From Synergistaceae bacterium (GTDB lineage Bacteria > Synergistota > Synergistia > Synergistales > Aminobacteriaceae): a stretch of 48,743 nt of DNA. The notes under the pieces are model-generated. The model was given only the letters and a program-made list of their open reading frames with translations, did not search any database and was not told the origin of the DNA. This document shows positions 1 to 8,370 of the stretch, one piece after another. The DNA lies in the NCBI GenBank assembly GCA_017443985.1, contig JAFSXR010000005.1, positions 1-48,743 on the forward strand, written 5' to 3'. How positions within the stretch are numbered: position 1 is the stretch's first letter; the number at the start of each line of letters is the position of its first letter. Made by a program: the position numbers and the translations under genes.

Positions 1-413
1 AGGACATGTACAAAAAATATCACGACAAAGGGCTCGAGATTATCGACATTCCCTGCAACCAGTTCGGAGCACAGGCTCCAGGCTCTGACGAGGAGATCCA
101 CGAATTTTGCGCGCTTCATTACAACACGACTTACGAGCAGTTCAAAAAATCTGACGTAAACGGCCCGAACGAGTTAAAGCTCTACACGTTCCTGAAGAGT
201 CAAAAAGGATTTGAAGGGTTTGACGCTGACCACAAGCTGACTTCAATTCTTAATGACATGCTCGGCAAGGCTGACCCGGATTTTGCAAAGAAGCCCGACA
301 TTAAATGGAACTTCACAAAATTTATCGTTGACCGTAAGGGAAACGTTGTCAAGCGTTTTGAGCCCACAACGGACATGGCAAAGGTCGAAGAGTGCGCGGC
401 ATCATTGCTCTAA
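1..413 (+). CDS. Glutathione peroxidase family protein, 5'-truncated by window edge
   Basis: Thiol peroxidase of the glutathione peroxidase fold; such bacterial enzymes reduce hydroperoxides, often with thioredoxin as donor. Visible are the PCNQFG motif near the start, which supplies the active-site Gln, and WNFTKF near the end, which supplies the active-site Trp and Asn. The frame is open to the window edge (the first ATG, at 6, follows an in-frame Asp codon), so the real start and the catalytic Cys or Sec lie upstream. About 137 of a usual 160-180 residues are seen. A thioredoxin gene follows 24 bp downstream, which fits a thioredoxin-dependent peroxidase (inference from context). Confidence 0.9.
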   Translation, partial: DMYKKYHDKGLEIIDIPCNQFGAQAPGSDEEIHEFCALHYNTTYEQFKKSDVNGPNELKLYTFLKSQKGFEGFDADHKLTSILNDMLGKADPDFAKKPDIKWNFTKFIVDRKGNVVKRFEPTTDMAKVEECAASLL

Positions 414-437
414 ATTTTTCAGGAGGAAATAAAAATC

Positions 438-752
438 ATGGCAGTTAAGGTAATTGAGAATAACGACACAGCAGAACTTGACGCAGCTAAAGTTGCATTG
501 CTTGATGTCTGGGCGACCTGGTGCGGACCTTGCAAGGCCATTGCGCCCATCGTTGAGGAGCTTTCAGAAGAATTTGCGGGCCAAGTTGAATTTTTCAAGG
601 CTGACGCGGACGAAAACCCGGAGCTTGCAAAAAAACTCCGCGTTATGAGCATTCCCAACTTAATGATTTTCAAAGAGGGCAAAGTCGCGGCGAGGCACGT
701 CGGCTTCACTGACGCTGAAGAACTAAGGAACTGGGTCAAAGAACATATTTAA
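438..752 (+). CDS. trxA: Thioredoxin
   Basis: Cytoplasmic dithiol oxidoreductase of 104 residues, the usual thioredoxin length. The active site WCGPC has Cys29 and Cys32, and the cis-proline loop SIPNL lies near residue 73. An AGGAGG Shine-Dalgarno at 421-426 precedes the ATG. It follows the peroxidase gene by 24 bp, so the two are probably co-transcribed and the thioredoxin may recharge the peroxidase. The electron source, thioredoxin reductase, is not in the window. Confidence 0.95.
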   Translation: MAVKVIENNDTAELDAAKVALLDVWATWCGPCKAIAPIVEELSEEFAGQVEFFKADADENPELAKKLRVMSIPNLMIFKEGKVAARHVGFTDAEELRNWVKEHI

Positions 753-770
753 TCAGGCAGGAGAAAAATT

Positions 771-806
771 TTGCGCCACAAAGTAAAAGTTACTGTAGTG
801 GATTGA
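771..806 (+). pseudogene. Out-of-frame original N-terminus of the TIGR04076-type gene
   Basis: A TTG at 771, preceded by GCAGGAG at 757-763, opens an 11-codon reading frame giving (M)RHKVKVTVVD and then TGA at 804. K-V-K-V-T-V is how TIGR04076 proteins typically begin (from memory of the family), yet it sits in another frame from the main ORF at 821. Skipping the 23 nt from 804 to 826 joins the frames and yields VVDLRCYVE. That suggests the natural start was here and was later separated by an insertion. The join is inference. Confidence 0.4.
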
Positions 807-875
807 AATAAGGAGGCAAAATGGATTTAAGGTGCTATGTGGAGTCGCTCCCTTTTCGGGAGCGTGGATTGAAAC
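798..875 (+). CRISPR. Type I-C-like CRISPR repeat (844-875) plus truncated repeat end (798-809)
   Basis: Positions 844-875 hold 32 nt with the layout of a type I-C CRISPR repeat: GTCGCTCCC, loop TTTTC, GGGAGCG, then the tail TGGATTGAAAC. The palindromic arms and the GTGGATTGAAA(C/T) tail are hallmarks of that class. A second tail, GTGGATTGAAAT, sits at 798-809, exactly 66 nt upstream; 66 nt equals one 32-nt repeat plus a 34-nt spacer. The 21 nt upstream of that second tail do not match the repeat. No cas gene and no further unit were seen. The element lies inside the 5' coding region of the TIGR04076-type gene. Confidence 0.5.
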
Positions 876-1216
876 AGGAAAAATATTGCGCTGATAAAAA
901 TTCGGGCGCATGTCCATGCTATAACGTCGGCGACGAGTTTATTTTTTACAGAGATGATGAACATGACGACCATTTTTGGCACGGCGGATTAAACACTCTC
1001 GTAAAGACTTCGGCAGACCCGGACACGGTAGCAGGAGGCCCGAAAATTCCGCACTGTTCTGAAGCATGGGACGCTATAGCACGATATATTTATACGGGAT
1101 TGCAGGGCGGTTCAATTATGAAAGGCTGGATGGAACGCGAGAACGAAATGATAGCCTGCTGTTCTGACGGGACGAGGCCGGTAATTTTCAAGATTGAACG
1201 GATTGATTACGAGTAA
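821..1216 (+). CDS. TIGR04076-type small protein with repeat-derived N-terminus
   Basis: Small protein of unknown function (131 residues; the family is usually around 90-100). The C-terminal two thirds match the family pattern: KYCADKNSGACPCY, the GDEFIF segment, EAWDAIARYIY, and the end ACCSDGTRPVIFKIERI. It is Cys-rich, so metal or redox chemistry is possible but unknown. The ATG has a strong AAGGAGG 4-5 nt upstream, so this frame can be expressed. Residues 9-18 (SLPFRERGLK) are encoded by the CRISPR-repeat-like element, which reads through in frame. The family's normal N-terminal strand is out of frame upstream at 771. It may be functional from the new start or decaying. Confidence 0.7.
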   Translation: MDLRCYVESLPFRERGLKQEKYCADKNSGACPCYNVGDEFIFYRDDEHDDHFWHGGLNTLVKTSADPDTVAGGPKIPHCSEAWDAIARYIYTGLQGGSIMKGWMERENEMIACCSDGTRPVIFKIERIDYE

Positions 1217-1263
1217 AAAAAATTTCCTGACTTCTCAATAAATTTTTTAGGAGGCTTTTTATA

Positions 1264-2244
1264 ATGAAAAAATTATTAGCGGCACTTTTATTAACGGCAT
1301 TGCTCGCTTCATCAGCGGCGGCGGCCGGCGTTGTTTTACAGCTCGGCTTTGAAAATTCCATGAGCGAGCCTATAGGCCAAGCCCTTGCGAAATGGCAGGA
1401 GCTCTTAGCGGCACGCAACACCGGCTTAACGATGGAAATTTTCCCGGATTCACAGCTCGGCAACAAAACTGATTTAATTGACCAGATGTTACTCGGCGAG
1501 CCCGTTATGACTCTGGCTGACGGCGCATTCTTTGCTGACTACGGAGTGCCGGACATGGGAATAGTTTTCGGGCCGTTCCTCTTCGCTAACTGGGACGAGT
1601 GCTGGAAATTAGTTGAGTCCGCGTGGTGGAAAGAGCAGTGCGAAAAACTTAACACGATGGGCCTCAAAGTCGTTGTCTCTAACTGGGCATACGGCGACCG
1701 CCACACGCTTACGACGAAGCCTGTTAAGACTGTCGAGGATTTGAAGGGCCTCCAGATTAGAGTCCCGACGAATCAAATTCAGACAAAGGGCTTTGAAGTT
1801 TTAGGCGCTACACCTGTCGGAATGAGCTTGGGCGATGTTTATACGGCGTTGCAGCAGGGAACGATTGACGGCGGAGAAAATCCGTTGAGCACCCTTTACG
1901 GACGCAAGCATCACGAAGTCGCAAAGTATTTAATTCTCGACGGGCACGTTTTGAATTTTACAAACTGGATTTGCTCATCAATGTGGTTTGACAGCCTCAC
2001 GGAAGAACAGCAGAAGGCATTAGTCGAGACGGGCCACGAGGCAGGAGTTTTTAATAACGGGCTTCAGGCGAAGGCTAACGATTATTATCGCGGCTTAATG
2101 GAGAAAGAGGGCGTTACTGTCGTTGTTCCGAGCGAGGAAGTTTTGAAGGGCTTTAGAGAAAAGGCTCAGGACTTCTATAAGCTCGGCGGTTTATTCAAGT
2201 GGTCGGACGGACTTTATGAAAGAGTCAAGGACGCTATGAAATAA
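1264..2244 (+). CDS. TRAP transporter substrate-binding protein, DctP family
   Basis: Extracytoplasmic solute receptor of a tripartite ATP-independent periplasmic transporter, 326 residues. There is a signal peptide at residues 1-21 (Lys-rich start, Leu/Ala core, AAAAG end). The family core is seen in QLGNKTDLIDQMLLGE, the LKGLQIRVP segment whose Arg normally contacts a carboxylate, and QQGTIDGGENP. The substrate is probably an organic acid but cannot be fixed. No membrane subunits (DctQ/DctM) are adjacent, so it is an orphan here. It has its own SD (AGGAGG at 1250-1255) and is closed by a strong terminator. Confidence 0.9.
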   Translation: MKKLLAALLLTALLASSAAAAGVVLQLGFENSMSEPIGQALAKWQELLAARNTGLTMEIFPDSQLGNKTDLIDQMLLGEPVMTLADGAFFADYGVPDMGIVFGPFLFANWDECWKLVESAWWKEQCEKLNTMGLKVVVSNWAYGDRHTLTTKPVKTVEDLKGLQIRVPTNQIQTKGFEVLGATPVGMSLGDVYTALQQGTIDGGENPLSTLYGRKHHEVAKYLILDGHVLNFTNWICSSMWFDSLTEEQQKALVETGHEAGVFNNGLQAKANDYYRGLMEKEGVTVVVPSEEVLKGFREKAQDFYKLGGLFKWSDGLYERVKDAMK

Positions 2245-2277
2245 GTTACTCATTGCTTAAAAAGTATTATACTAATT

Positions 2278-2304
2278 CCCGCTTTTTATAAGCGGGTTTT
2301 TTTT
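2278..2304 (+). terminator. Intrinsic terminator after the TRAP binding protein
   Basis: Perfect 7-bp stem CCCGCTT / AAGCGGG with a 5-nt loop (2278-2296), followed by eight T (2297-2304). It separates the TRAP gene from def-fmt. Confidence 0.9.
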
Positions 2305-2335
2305 ATCATGAAAAATTTTAAGGAGAGAAAAAATT

Positions 2336-2836
2336 TTGGACGAAGAAATTTTGGAAATAAAAAAATATCCTGACCCTGTATTAAAAAAAATTGCTCAGCC
2401 CGTTGAAGTCTTTGACGATGAATTAAAACAGTTTGTCGAAAAATTATTCGCGTCTATGCACGCTCACGACGGTGTAGGGCTCGCCGCGCCTCAAGTGGGA
2501 GTGCTGAAAAAAGTCGCTGTTGTTGAGTACGAGGGAAAAAGTTACGTCTTAATCAATCCTAAAGTCATTGACCAAAAAGGAACTCAAGATGCTGAAGAGG
2601 GCTGTTTAAGTTTTCCCGGAATTTACGCGAAAGTTCTGCGGCCTCAATGGGTAAAGATTGAGGCACAAGACGAAAAGGGCGAGACTCAGATTTACGAGGG
2701 CGAAGGCTACGTGGCACGGGCGTTCCTTCACGAAATGGACCACTTAAACGGAAAAGTTTTTATCGATTATCTTTCAAGCCTGAAGCGCAACGCAATCAAG
2801 AAAAAAGTTTCTAAGCATACCGGCGGACACTTTTAA
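2336..2836 (+). CDS. def: Peptide deformylase
   Basis: Metal-dependent hydrolase that removes the formyl group from N-terminal formyl-Met of new proteins. All three family motifs are present: GVGLAAPQVG (46-55), EGCLSFPG (88-95, metal ligand Cys90) and HEMDH (132-136, two His ligands and the catalytic Glu). Its 166 residues are normal. It starts at TTG, with AAGGAG at 2320-2325 and a 10-nt gap. fmt, the enzyme that adds the formyl group, follows 38 bp downstream, the common def-fmt arrangement. Confidence 0.96.
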   Translation: MDEEILEIKKYPDPVLKKIAQPVEVFDDELKQFVEKLFASMHAHDGVGLAAPQVGVLKKVAVVEYEGKSYVLINPKVIDQKGTQDAEEGCLSFPGIYAKVLRPQWVKIEAQDEKGETQIYEGEGYVARAFLHEMDHLNGKVFIDYLSSLKRNAIKKKVSKHTGGHF

Positions 2837-2840
2837 TCAG

Positions 2841-2863
2841 GTAGGAGTTAGGAAGTAGGAGGT
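2841..2863 (+). repeat. TAGGAGT-type 7-nt tandem motif before fmt
   Basis: Reads GTAGGAGTTAGGAAG then TAGGAGG: imperfect 7-nt units, each with an AGGA core. It fills most of the def-fmt gap and supplies the Shine-Dalgarno for fmt (ATG at 2875). The same motif recurs at other gene boundaries in the window. Confidence 0.7.
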
Positions 2864-2874
2864 GTTAAGTAAGA

Positions 2875-3768
2875 ATGAAATTAAAAAATATCTGGTTCAC
2901 GGGGACGGGAAATTTTGCCGCGCTGTGTCTCGAAAATTTAATTAAAGACGGCTTGACGTTCACAAAAATAATTACGGGACTCCCTACTCGTTCAGGCCGC
3001 AACGGAAAAGAAAATCCCTCGCCGGTCGAATTAAAAGCTGAAGAGCTTGGCCTTAACGTTACGAGAACGGGAAAATTAAACGAAAATCAGGAGCTATTGA
3101 GCGATCTTGAAAAAAATACGCCTGAATTAATTTTCGTGATTGACTTCGGGCAGATTATCAAAGAGCCTTTTCTCTCAGCTCCTGAATACGGCTGCATTAA
3201 CATTCACCCGTCGTTGTTGCCGGAGTACAGGGGCGCGGCACCTATTCAAAGAGCTTTGCTCGACGGAAAAAAATACACGGGCGTGAGCGTATTCAGACTT
3301 GTCAAGGCGATGGACGCTGGGGGAATTTTGGCGCAGGAAAAATTTGAAATCCCGGAGAGCTTCAATGCGTCGGATCTGTATAAAAAGCTTGCTGAAACAG
3401 GCTGTAAAATCGCCTCAGAAGCTCTCGAAAAAATCCCTGAATATAATTTAACCCCTCAAGACGACTCACGCGCTACGTATGCAGAGAAGTTAAATAAAAA
3501 CGAGTTTGAGCTTTCTTTTTCAATGACTGCCGAAAAATTCTGCGACACCGTCCGGGCTCTTGACATGTCCGGCGGAGCTTTTATTTTTGTTAATAACAAG
3601 CGCGTAAAAATCTGGCGTGCCCGGATCGTCCGCGAGGGCGAAAATAAAAATAAAAAGAATAATGCAGTGTTCCCGTGCTCTGATTTTTGCGTGGAGCTTC
3701 TCGAAGTCCAGAGCGAGGGCAAAAAAAGAACGACGGGTCAAGAATGGGCGAGGGGGATTAAAAATTAG
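2875..3768 (+). CDS. fmt: Methionyl-tRNA formyltransferase
   Basis: Formylates Met-tRNA(fMet) with 10-formyl-tetrahydrofolate for translation initiation. The N-terminal formyltransferase domain has the catalytic triad Asn109 and His111 (NIHPSLLPEYRG) and Asp147 (MDAGG). The C-terminal OB-like domain is less conserved and contains a Lys/Asn-rich loop (about 258-264). At 297 residues it is slightly short. The stop TAG lies within another partial AGGAG motif. It pairs with def upstream. Confidence 0.95.
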   Translation: MKLKNIWFTGTGNFAALCLENLIKDGLTFTKIITGLPTRSGRNGKENPSPVELKAEELGLNVTRTGKLNENQELLSDLEKNTPELIFVIDFGQIIKEPFLSAPEYGCINIHPSLLPEYRGAAPIQRALLDGKKYTGVSVFRLVKAMDAGGILAQEKFEIPESFNASDLYKKLAETGCKIASEALEKIPEYNLTPQDDSRATYAEKLNKNEFELSFSMTAEKFCDTVRALDMSGGAFIFVNNKRVKIWRARIVREGENKNKKNNAVFPCSDFCVELLEVQSEGKKRTTGQEWARGIKN

Positions 3769-3811
3769 GAGTGAATTTTATTTTTGAATTTCTAAAATTT
3801 TTTTTCTGCGT

Positions 3812-3817
3812 TATAAT
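3812..3817 (+). promoter_or_regulatory. Possible -10 box for the NUDIX gene
   Basis: A consensus TATAAT lies 55 bp before the NUDIX ATG in an AT-rich gap. No convincing -35 is seen at normal spacing, so this is tentative. Confidence 0.35.
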
Positions 3818-3871
3818 TAACGAAATCATTTAATATTTTATTTAATCAGGATAAAAAGGCTAGGTGCTTTT

Positions 3872-4438
3872 ATGCCGCAAAGTATGAGCAAAAACATTGA
3901 AGAAACTTGTGTTAAAGAAAACAGGATTTTTGACGGAAAGATATTAAATCTTCGCTGCGATGAGGTCCGAACGCCGTCGGGGCGCATTGCTTCCCGTGAG
4001 GTCGTTGAACATAAACCTGCTGTCGGAATGTTAGCAGTTACGGACAAAAAAACAGTCCTGCTTGTGCATCAATATCGTTACGCAGTCGGCGAGGAGACTT
4101 TAGAAGTCTGCGCCGGGTTAATCGAGAAGGGCGAGGACCCTGCGGCCGCTGCCGAGCGCGAAATGCAGGAAGAGTTGAACGTCAAAGCAAGAACTCTTTA
4201 CAGGATAGGCGAGTTCTACGCTTCGCCGGGTTTTTGCACGGAAATTTTTACGCTTTTCTTAGCTGAAGGACTTGAAAAATCATCGCTTCCTCAAGATGAA
4301 GATGAAAACGTCTCAGTGTTGGAAGTTCCATTCAAAGATATACCGGTCATGATAAAAGAGGGAAGGATACGGGACTCTAAAACGTTTGCGGCTCTTTCGT
4401 GGCTTATGGCGAAGGAGGGGATTGCCCCTGAAATATAA
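3872..4438 (+). CDS. NUDIX hydrolase, ADP-ribose pyrophosphatase type
   Basis: Probably hydrolyses ADP-ribose or a similar nucleoside-diphosphate sugar. Its 188 residues match ADP-ribose pyrophosphatases of the NudF/YqkG group. Visible are HKPAVGML, the QYRYAVGEETLEVCAGLIE strand typical of this subgroup, and the NUDIX box as G-L-I-E-K-G-E ... REMQEEL (the Gly usually found after EEL is Asn). An AGGTG at 3862-3866 precedes the ATG at 3872; a second ATG at 3884 is possible. The exact substrate is inferred from subgroup resemblance. Confidence 0.88.
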   Translation: MPQSMSKNIEETCVKENRIFDGKILNLRCDEVRTPSGRIASREVVEHKPAVGMLAVTDKKTVLLVHQYRYAVGEETLEVCAGLIEKGEDPAAAAEREMQEELNVKARTLYRIGEFYASPGFCTEIFTLFLAEGLEKSSLPQDEDENVSVLEVPFKDIPVMIKEGRIRDSKTFAALSWLMAKEGIAPEI

Positions 4439-4512
4439 AGCTCCAGAAGCGTCGTTGTAGTTTTTAGTTAAATTAATTTTTATAAAAATTTTTTTAAGGA
4501 GAGTTTTTACAC

Positions 4513-6672
4513 ATGTTAAACAATTTCAAAATCACGGGCAAACTTACTATAGGCTTCGGAATTGTCTTGGCACTTTTCGCGGTCGCGGTCTTTTTCTCAT
4601 GGACGAGTATTTCGTCTGTTCAGTCGGACGTGCAATATTTACAGATTGTCGTTGATAACACGGTCAAACTTGCAGTCGAGCTCACTAACACAATAAGCTG
4701 GATTAGAGCGGTTGTCAGAGACTTAAAATTCTCTGAAAGCGACGAAGACATTGACAGATTGACGGGGTATTTTGCACAGCTGCGGAGCCTGATAGACAAA
4801 GGCAAACAAATGTACGCCCAGAACCCGACGCTCTCAAGCCTTTCAAACCTCGCGGAGATGGAAAATCTGTTACGAAACGCAGAAAACACAGCTACTAAAA
4901 CGTTCCAGATGATTAGGACAAAGCGCACGGTTTCCGCGACTCTTAACAAAGAGATTGACAAGATGATTGAGCTGCTTACGAGCGTTGTTGATATGCAGTA
5001 CCAGATTACTCTTGACAAGCTGAAGACGAACGTAGAGGGCACTGACTTCGAGACGGACATCAACAGAATAAGACAGGCCGAAGCATTGACGACAGCATTT
5101 GCCGTTACGGCAAGAAATTACGCGGTCGCTCTCGACACGAGGGACGCGAAAATGATGAACGACATCGTTCAGCAGTTAGTCAACGGCGAGAACATGTACA
5201 ACAGATTTTACGAGGGCTCGCGCTTCAAAGAAGTCCGCGATATTATGACGGCAGGGCGCGGAACTTTCACGACCCTTAAAAACGGCTTCCAAGATGTTTT
5301 GACTTCGTTTACTCAGACGGAACCGGCATTTGCGGCACTTTTGGCTGACGGCCTCAACCTTGTAAACATTGCCATTAAAATCACTGATGCAGGCACGCAG
5401 AGAATTGTTGACCTTTCGCAAGGTGCATATGACTCGCTCGGAAGCACTATGCTGCTTTTAATCAGCCTTGCGTGCGCGGCTATCGTTGTCGGTGTCGGAA
5501 TTGCTCTTTACATTTCTAAATCAATTTCCAAGCCTCTCGGACGTGTTGTCGAACTTTGCGGAAACGCCAGCAACGGCGATATGTCAATCGTACGCGATGA
5601 CTTCCATTATGTAGGCAAGGACGAGCTTGGAGAACTCGGCGACGCTCTTTCAGAAATGTTCTACTCGCTCAGCACTGCTATCTATGACATTCGCGGACTC
5701 GCGGTCGAGAGCCACGATAAATCCGCCGCAATGAAAGACGACGCAGGCAAGAACCTCGACTACGCCAACAACGTACGCTCAAGCGTTTCTAACGTCGTTA
5801 AATTAATGGAGAGCAACTCTTCGTCATTGCAGGAAAGCAACGCAGGCACGGAGGAAATGTCGGCCGCTTCAATGACATCTGCACAGGCCGCAACGGACTG
5901 CGCGGAGTTTATCTCCAACATGACGACAGTTACGGGCAACGCCGTTAATACGGTTAAAGAAGCTATCGCAAATATCGTAGTTCTTCAGAGAAAGACGAAA
6001 GAGAGCGGAATTAAACTTCAGGCACTCGTCGAGAACGTCAACAAGATCAGCGAGTTCATCGGAGATATTACTTCAATCGCCGACCAGACGAACTTATTAG
6101 CACTCAACGCCGCAATCGAAGCAGCAAGAGCCGGTGAAGCGGGACGCGGTTTCGCAGTCGTTGCTGAATCAGTCAGAAAACTTGCCGAAGAGTCCAGCAG
6201 AGCAGCCGAGAACGTAAGAGGCTTAATCGAAACGTTACAGGAGGCCGCAAGAGAGACAAAGACATCAAGCGATGAGACAGCAGTCCTTCTTGACGAGACG
6301 ACAGAGAAAGCGAACGGCACGCAGGATTCGCTTGCTGAAGCTATCGGGCAGATTGACAAGGCTAACGACAGAATACAGAACATCGCAGCAGTCGCTCAGG
6401 AGCAGGCAGCGTCAAGCCGTGAGATAGCAGCAGGCATCGACAACGTAACAAAGGCCACGACTGAAATTCTTGAGCACCTTGAGAGTATCAAGAACGACAT
6501 GGACGAGACAGCGTTAATAGCTGAAAGAGCCGCTCAGGGCGCAGTTGACCAGACCGGACTTGTCGAGAGCATCACCGAGTCGCTTTCACAGTTCAAGATT
6601 GAGCAAGAGGGCAACACGAAGTCTTCATCACGCCCCTCAAAGCCTAAAGCACTTCCGGCAAAAAAGAAATAA
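4513..6672 (+). CDS. Methyl-accepting chemotaxis protein
   Basis: Membrane chemoreceptor of 719 residues that signals through CheW/CheA to the flagellar motor. Order: N-terminal membrane helix (about 12-32), a large mostly helical sensor region (about 35-305) with no recognised ligand motif, a second membrane helix (about 311-334), a HAMP linker, and the cytoplasmic signalling hairpin. The hairpin tip carries the invariant core around residues 522-560 ([19 protein letters not shown]). The C-terminal tail is basic ([13 protein letters not shown]). AAGGAG at 4496-4501 precedes the ATG. The gene stands alone with its own terminator. Confidence 0.95.
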   Translation: MLNNFKITGKLTIGFGIVLALFAVAVFFSWTSISSVQSDVQYLQIVVDNTVKLAVELTNTISWIRAVVRDLKFSESDEDIDRLTGYFAQLRSLIDKGKQMYAQNPTLSSLSNLAEMENLLRNAENTATKTFQMIRTKRTVSATLNKEIDKMIELLTSVVDMQYQITLDKLKTNVEGTDFETDINRIRQAEALTTAFAVTARNYAVALDTRDAKMMNDIVQQLVNGENMYNRFYEGSRFKEVRDIMTAGRGTFTTLKNGFQDVLTSFTQTEPAFAALLADGLNLVNIAIKITDAGTQRIVDLSQGAYDSLGSTMLLLISLACAAIVVGVGIALYISKSISKPLGRVVELCGNASNGDMSIVRDDFHYVGKDELGELGDALSEMFYSLSTAIYDIRGLAVESHDKSAAMKDDAGKNLDYANNVRSSVSNVVKLMESNSSSLQESNAGTEEMSAASMTSAQAATDCAEFISNMTTVTGNAVNTVKEAIANIVVLQRKTKESGIKLQALVENVNKISEFIGDITSIADQTNLLALNAAIEAARAGEAGRGFAVVAESVRKLAEESSRAAENVRGLIETLQEAARETKTSSDETAVLLDETTEKANGTQDSLAEAIGQIDKANDRIQNIAAVAQEQAASSREIAAGIDNVTKATTEILEHLESIKNDMDETALIAERAAQGAVDQTGLVESITESLSQFKIEQEGNTKSSSRPSKPKALPAKKK

Positions 6673-6692
6673 ATTAAATTTAGAGCTCACAC

Positions 6693-6730
6693 GGGGTCTT
6701 GGGAATTTTCCTGAGACCTCATTTTTTTTT
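6693..6730 (+). terminator. Intrinsic terminator after the chemoreceptor gene
   Basis: GGGGTCTTGGGAA pairs imperfectly with the TTTCCTGAGACCTC side, followed by a run of nine T at 6722-6730. Confidence 0.8.
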
Positions 6731-6733
6731 GCA

Positions 6734-6742
6734 TGTTATAAT
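6734..6742 (+). promoter_or_regulatory. Extended -10 promoter for rubrerythrin
   Basis: TGTTATAAT is a perfect extended -10 (TG-N-TATAAT), 44 bp before the start codon and directly downstream of the previous terminator. The -35 position falls inside the terminator stem and has no consensus, as expected for an extended -10 promoter. Confidence 0.5.
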
Positions 6743-6785
6743 TTCAGAGTAATAAAAATTATTTCAACGAGGAGGACTATAAAAC

Positions 6786-7325
6786 ATGGCGAACAAATAC
6801 GCAGGCACACAGACAGAGAAAAATTTGCAGGCGGCTTTTGCAGGAGAGTCGCAGGCTCGCAACAAGTACACTTATTTTGCTTCAGTAGCAAAGAAAGAAG
6901 GCTACGAGCAGATTTGCGCACTGTTCCTCAAGACAGCCGACAACGAAAAAGAACACGCTAAGATGTGGTTCAAAGAGCTTGAGGGCATCGGAGACACGGC
7001 AGCTAACCTCAAGGCAGCAGCTGAGGGCGAGAATTACGAATGGACCGACATGTACGAGGGATTTGCCAAGACAGCCGAAGAGGAAGGCTTCAAGGCACTG
7101 GCAGTAAAATTCCGTCTTGTCGCGGCAATCGAAAAGCACCACGAAGAACGCTACAGGGCTTTATTAAAGAACGTTGAGGCTCAGGAAGTTTTCGCGAAGA
7201 GTGAAGTTAAAGTCTGGGAGTGCAGAAACTGCGGACACATCGTCGTAGGGACAAAGGCTCCTGAAATCTGCCCGGCATGTGCCCATCCTAAGGCTTATTT
7301 TGAAGTCCACGCGGAGAATTATTAA
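6786..7325 (+). CDS. rbr: Rubrerythrin
   Basis: Non-haem di-iron peroxidase that protects anaerobes by reducing hydrogen peroxide. The N-terminal ferritin-like four-helix domain carries the Glu/His ligands ([32 protein letters not shown]). The C-terminal rubredoxin-like domain binds one Fe through Cys146/149 and Cys162/165 (CRNCGH ... CPACAHP). Its 179 residues are slightly shorter than the classical 190. GAGGAGG at 6769-6775 precedes the ATG. It is monocistronic, between two terminators. Confidence 0.96.
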   Translation: MANKYAGTQTEKNLQAAFAGESQARNKYTYFASVAKKEGYEQICALFLKTADNEKEHAKMWFKELEGIGDTAANLKAAAEGENYEWTDMYEGFAKTAEEEGFKALAVKFRLVAAIEKHHEERYRALLKNVEAQEVFAKSEVKVWECRNCGHIVVGTKAPEICPACAHPKAYFEVHAENY

Positions 7326-7349
7326 TTTTTATATTAGTTGAATTTTTTG

Positions 7350-7386
7350 CTCCCCTGTAGTTTCATGGCAGGGGAGTTTCTTTTTT
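7350..7386 (+). terminator. Intrinsic terminator after rubrerythrin
   Basis: An 8-bp stem CTCCCCTG / CAGGGGAG (7350-7357 with 7369-7376) is followed by TTTCTTTTTT. It lies between convergent rbr and hemB. The T-tract favours the plus strand. Confidence 0.85.
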
Positions 7387-7393
7387 CCTAATT

Positions 7394-8365
7394 CTAATTT
7401 CTAAGCCATTCCGCCAAGTCAAGAGCGTAATACGAGATTATTATGTCCGCTCCTGCGCGTGCGATTGAGTAAGCACTTTCAAGCGCGATATTTTTTTCAT
7501 TAAGCCAGCCGTTTGCGGAGGCGGCCTTCATCATTGCGTATTCGCCGCTCACCGAGTAAGACGCCACAGGAATATAAAAATTTTCTTTGACCGTTTTAAG
7601 CACGTCGAGATAAGGCAAGCCCGGCTTCACGATTATAATATCTGCTCCTTCTTCGATATCGAGGGCGGCTTCCCGTAATGCCTCGCGGACGTTGCGTGGG
7701 TCCATTTGATAAGTTTTTCTGTCTCCGAACTGCGGAGCCGAGCCGGCTGCTTCCCTGAAAGGCCCGTAGAATGCCGACGCATATTTGACTGCGTAAGACA
7801 TAATCAAAGTATCTTGAAAATTTTCACGGTCAAGGGCGGTTCTTATTGCTGCCGTGTGTCCGTCCATCATGTCCGAAGGCGCGACTATGTCAGCTCCTGC
7901 ACGGGCCTGAGAAACTGCGACACGCGATAAAATTTCAAGCGTCGGATCGTTCTCTATTTTTCCGTCGTGAATTACTCCGCAGTGTCCGTGCGACGTGTAC
8001 TCACATAGACAGACATCGCCGATTACAGTTAAATCCGGAAATTCTTTTTTTGAAATTCTTATTGCTTGTTGTATAACTCCGTTCTCGTCCCAAGCCGAAG
8101 AGCCGCGCTCGTCTTTATGTTCGGGAATGCCGAAGAATAAAACTCCGCCGATTTTGCTTTCTGCGGCGCGTTCGAGAACTTTTGGGAGCGTGTCCGGGCT
8201 GTAGCGTTTTTGGCCGGGCATTGAAGGAATTTCCTCGATAATATTTTTACCTTCGCGAATAAAAACTGGATAGACGAACATTGACGGCGATAATTTTGTC
8301 TCGCTCGCCATGTCTCTGATTGCCTGAGATTTTCTCAAGCGTCTGGGACGATAAATTATATTCAT
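7394..8365 (-). CDS. hemB: Delta-aminolevulinic acid dehydratase (porphobilinogen synthase)
   Basis: Condenses two 5-aminolevulinate molecules to porphobilinogen in tetrapyrrole synthesis. The zinc ligands are Cys119, Cys121 and Cys129 (DVCLCEYTSHGHCG), so this is the Zn-dependent type. The Schiff-base lysines are Lys194 (KYASAFYGPF) and Lys247 (VKPGLPYLD). Its 323 residues are normal. No other haem or cobalamin gene is nearby. It lies 5 bp downstream of greA on the same strand and may share its transcript. Confidence 0.96.
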   Translation of the reverse strand: MNIIYRPRRLRKSQAIRDMASETKLSPSMFVYPVFIREGKNIIEEIPSMPGQKRYSPDTLPKVLERAAESKIGGVLFFGIPEHKDERGSSAWDENGVIQQAIRISKKEFPDLTVIGDVCLCEYTSHGHCGVIHDGKIENDPTLEILSRVAVSQARAGADIVAPSDMMDGHTAAIRTALDRENFQDTLIMSYAVKYASAFYGPFREAAGSAPQFGDRKTYQMDPRNVREALREAALDIEEGADIIIVKPGLPYLDVLKTVKENFYIPVASYSVSGEYAMMKAASANGWLNEKNIALESAYSIARAGADIIISYYALDLAEWLRN

Positions 8366-8370
8366 GTTTT

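Noticed and set aside
2265..2273. TATTATACT as a promoter for def-fmt
   Set aside because: It lies upstream of the terminator that precedes def, so a transcript from it would be stopped before the gene.
4620..5063. 147-codon minus-strand frame opposite the chemoreceptor
   Set aside because: Shadow of a conserved gene; the Ser/Val-rich translation has no motif.
6545..6961. 138-codon frame spanning the end of the chemoreceptor and the start of rubrerythrin
   Set aside because: It runs across a terminator and a promoter and overlaps two real genes in another frame.
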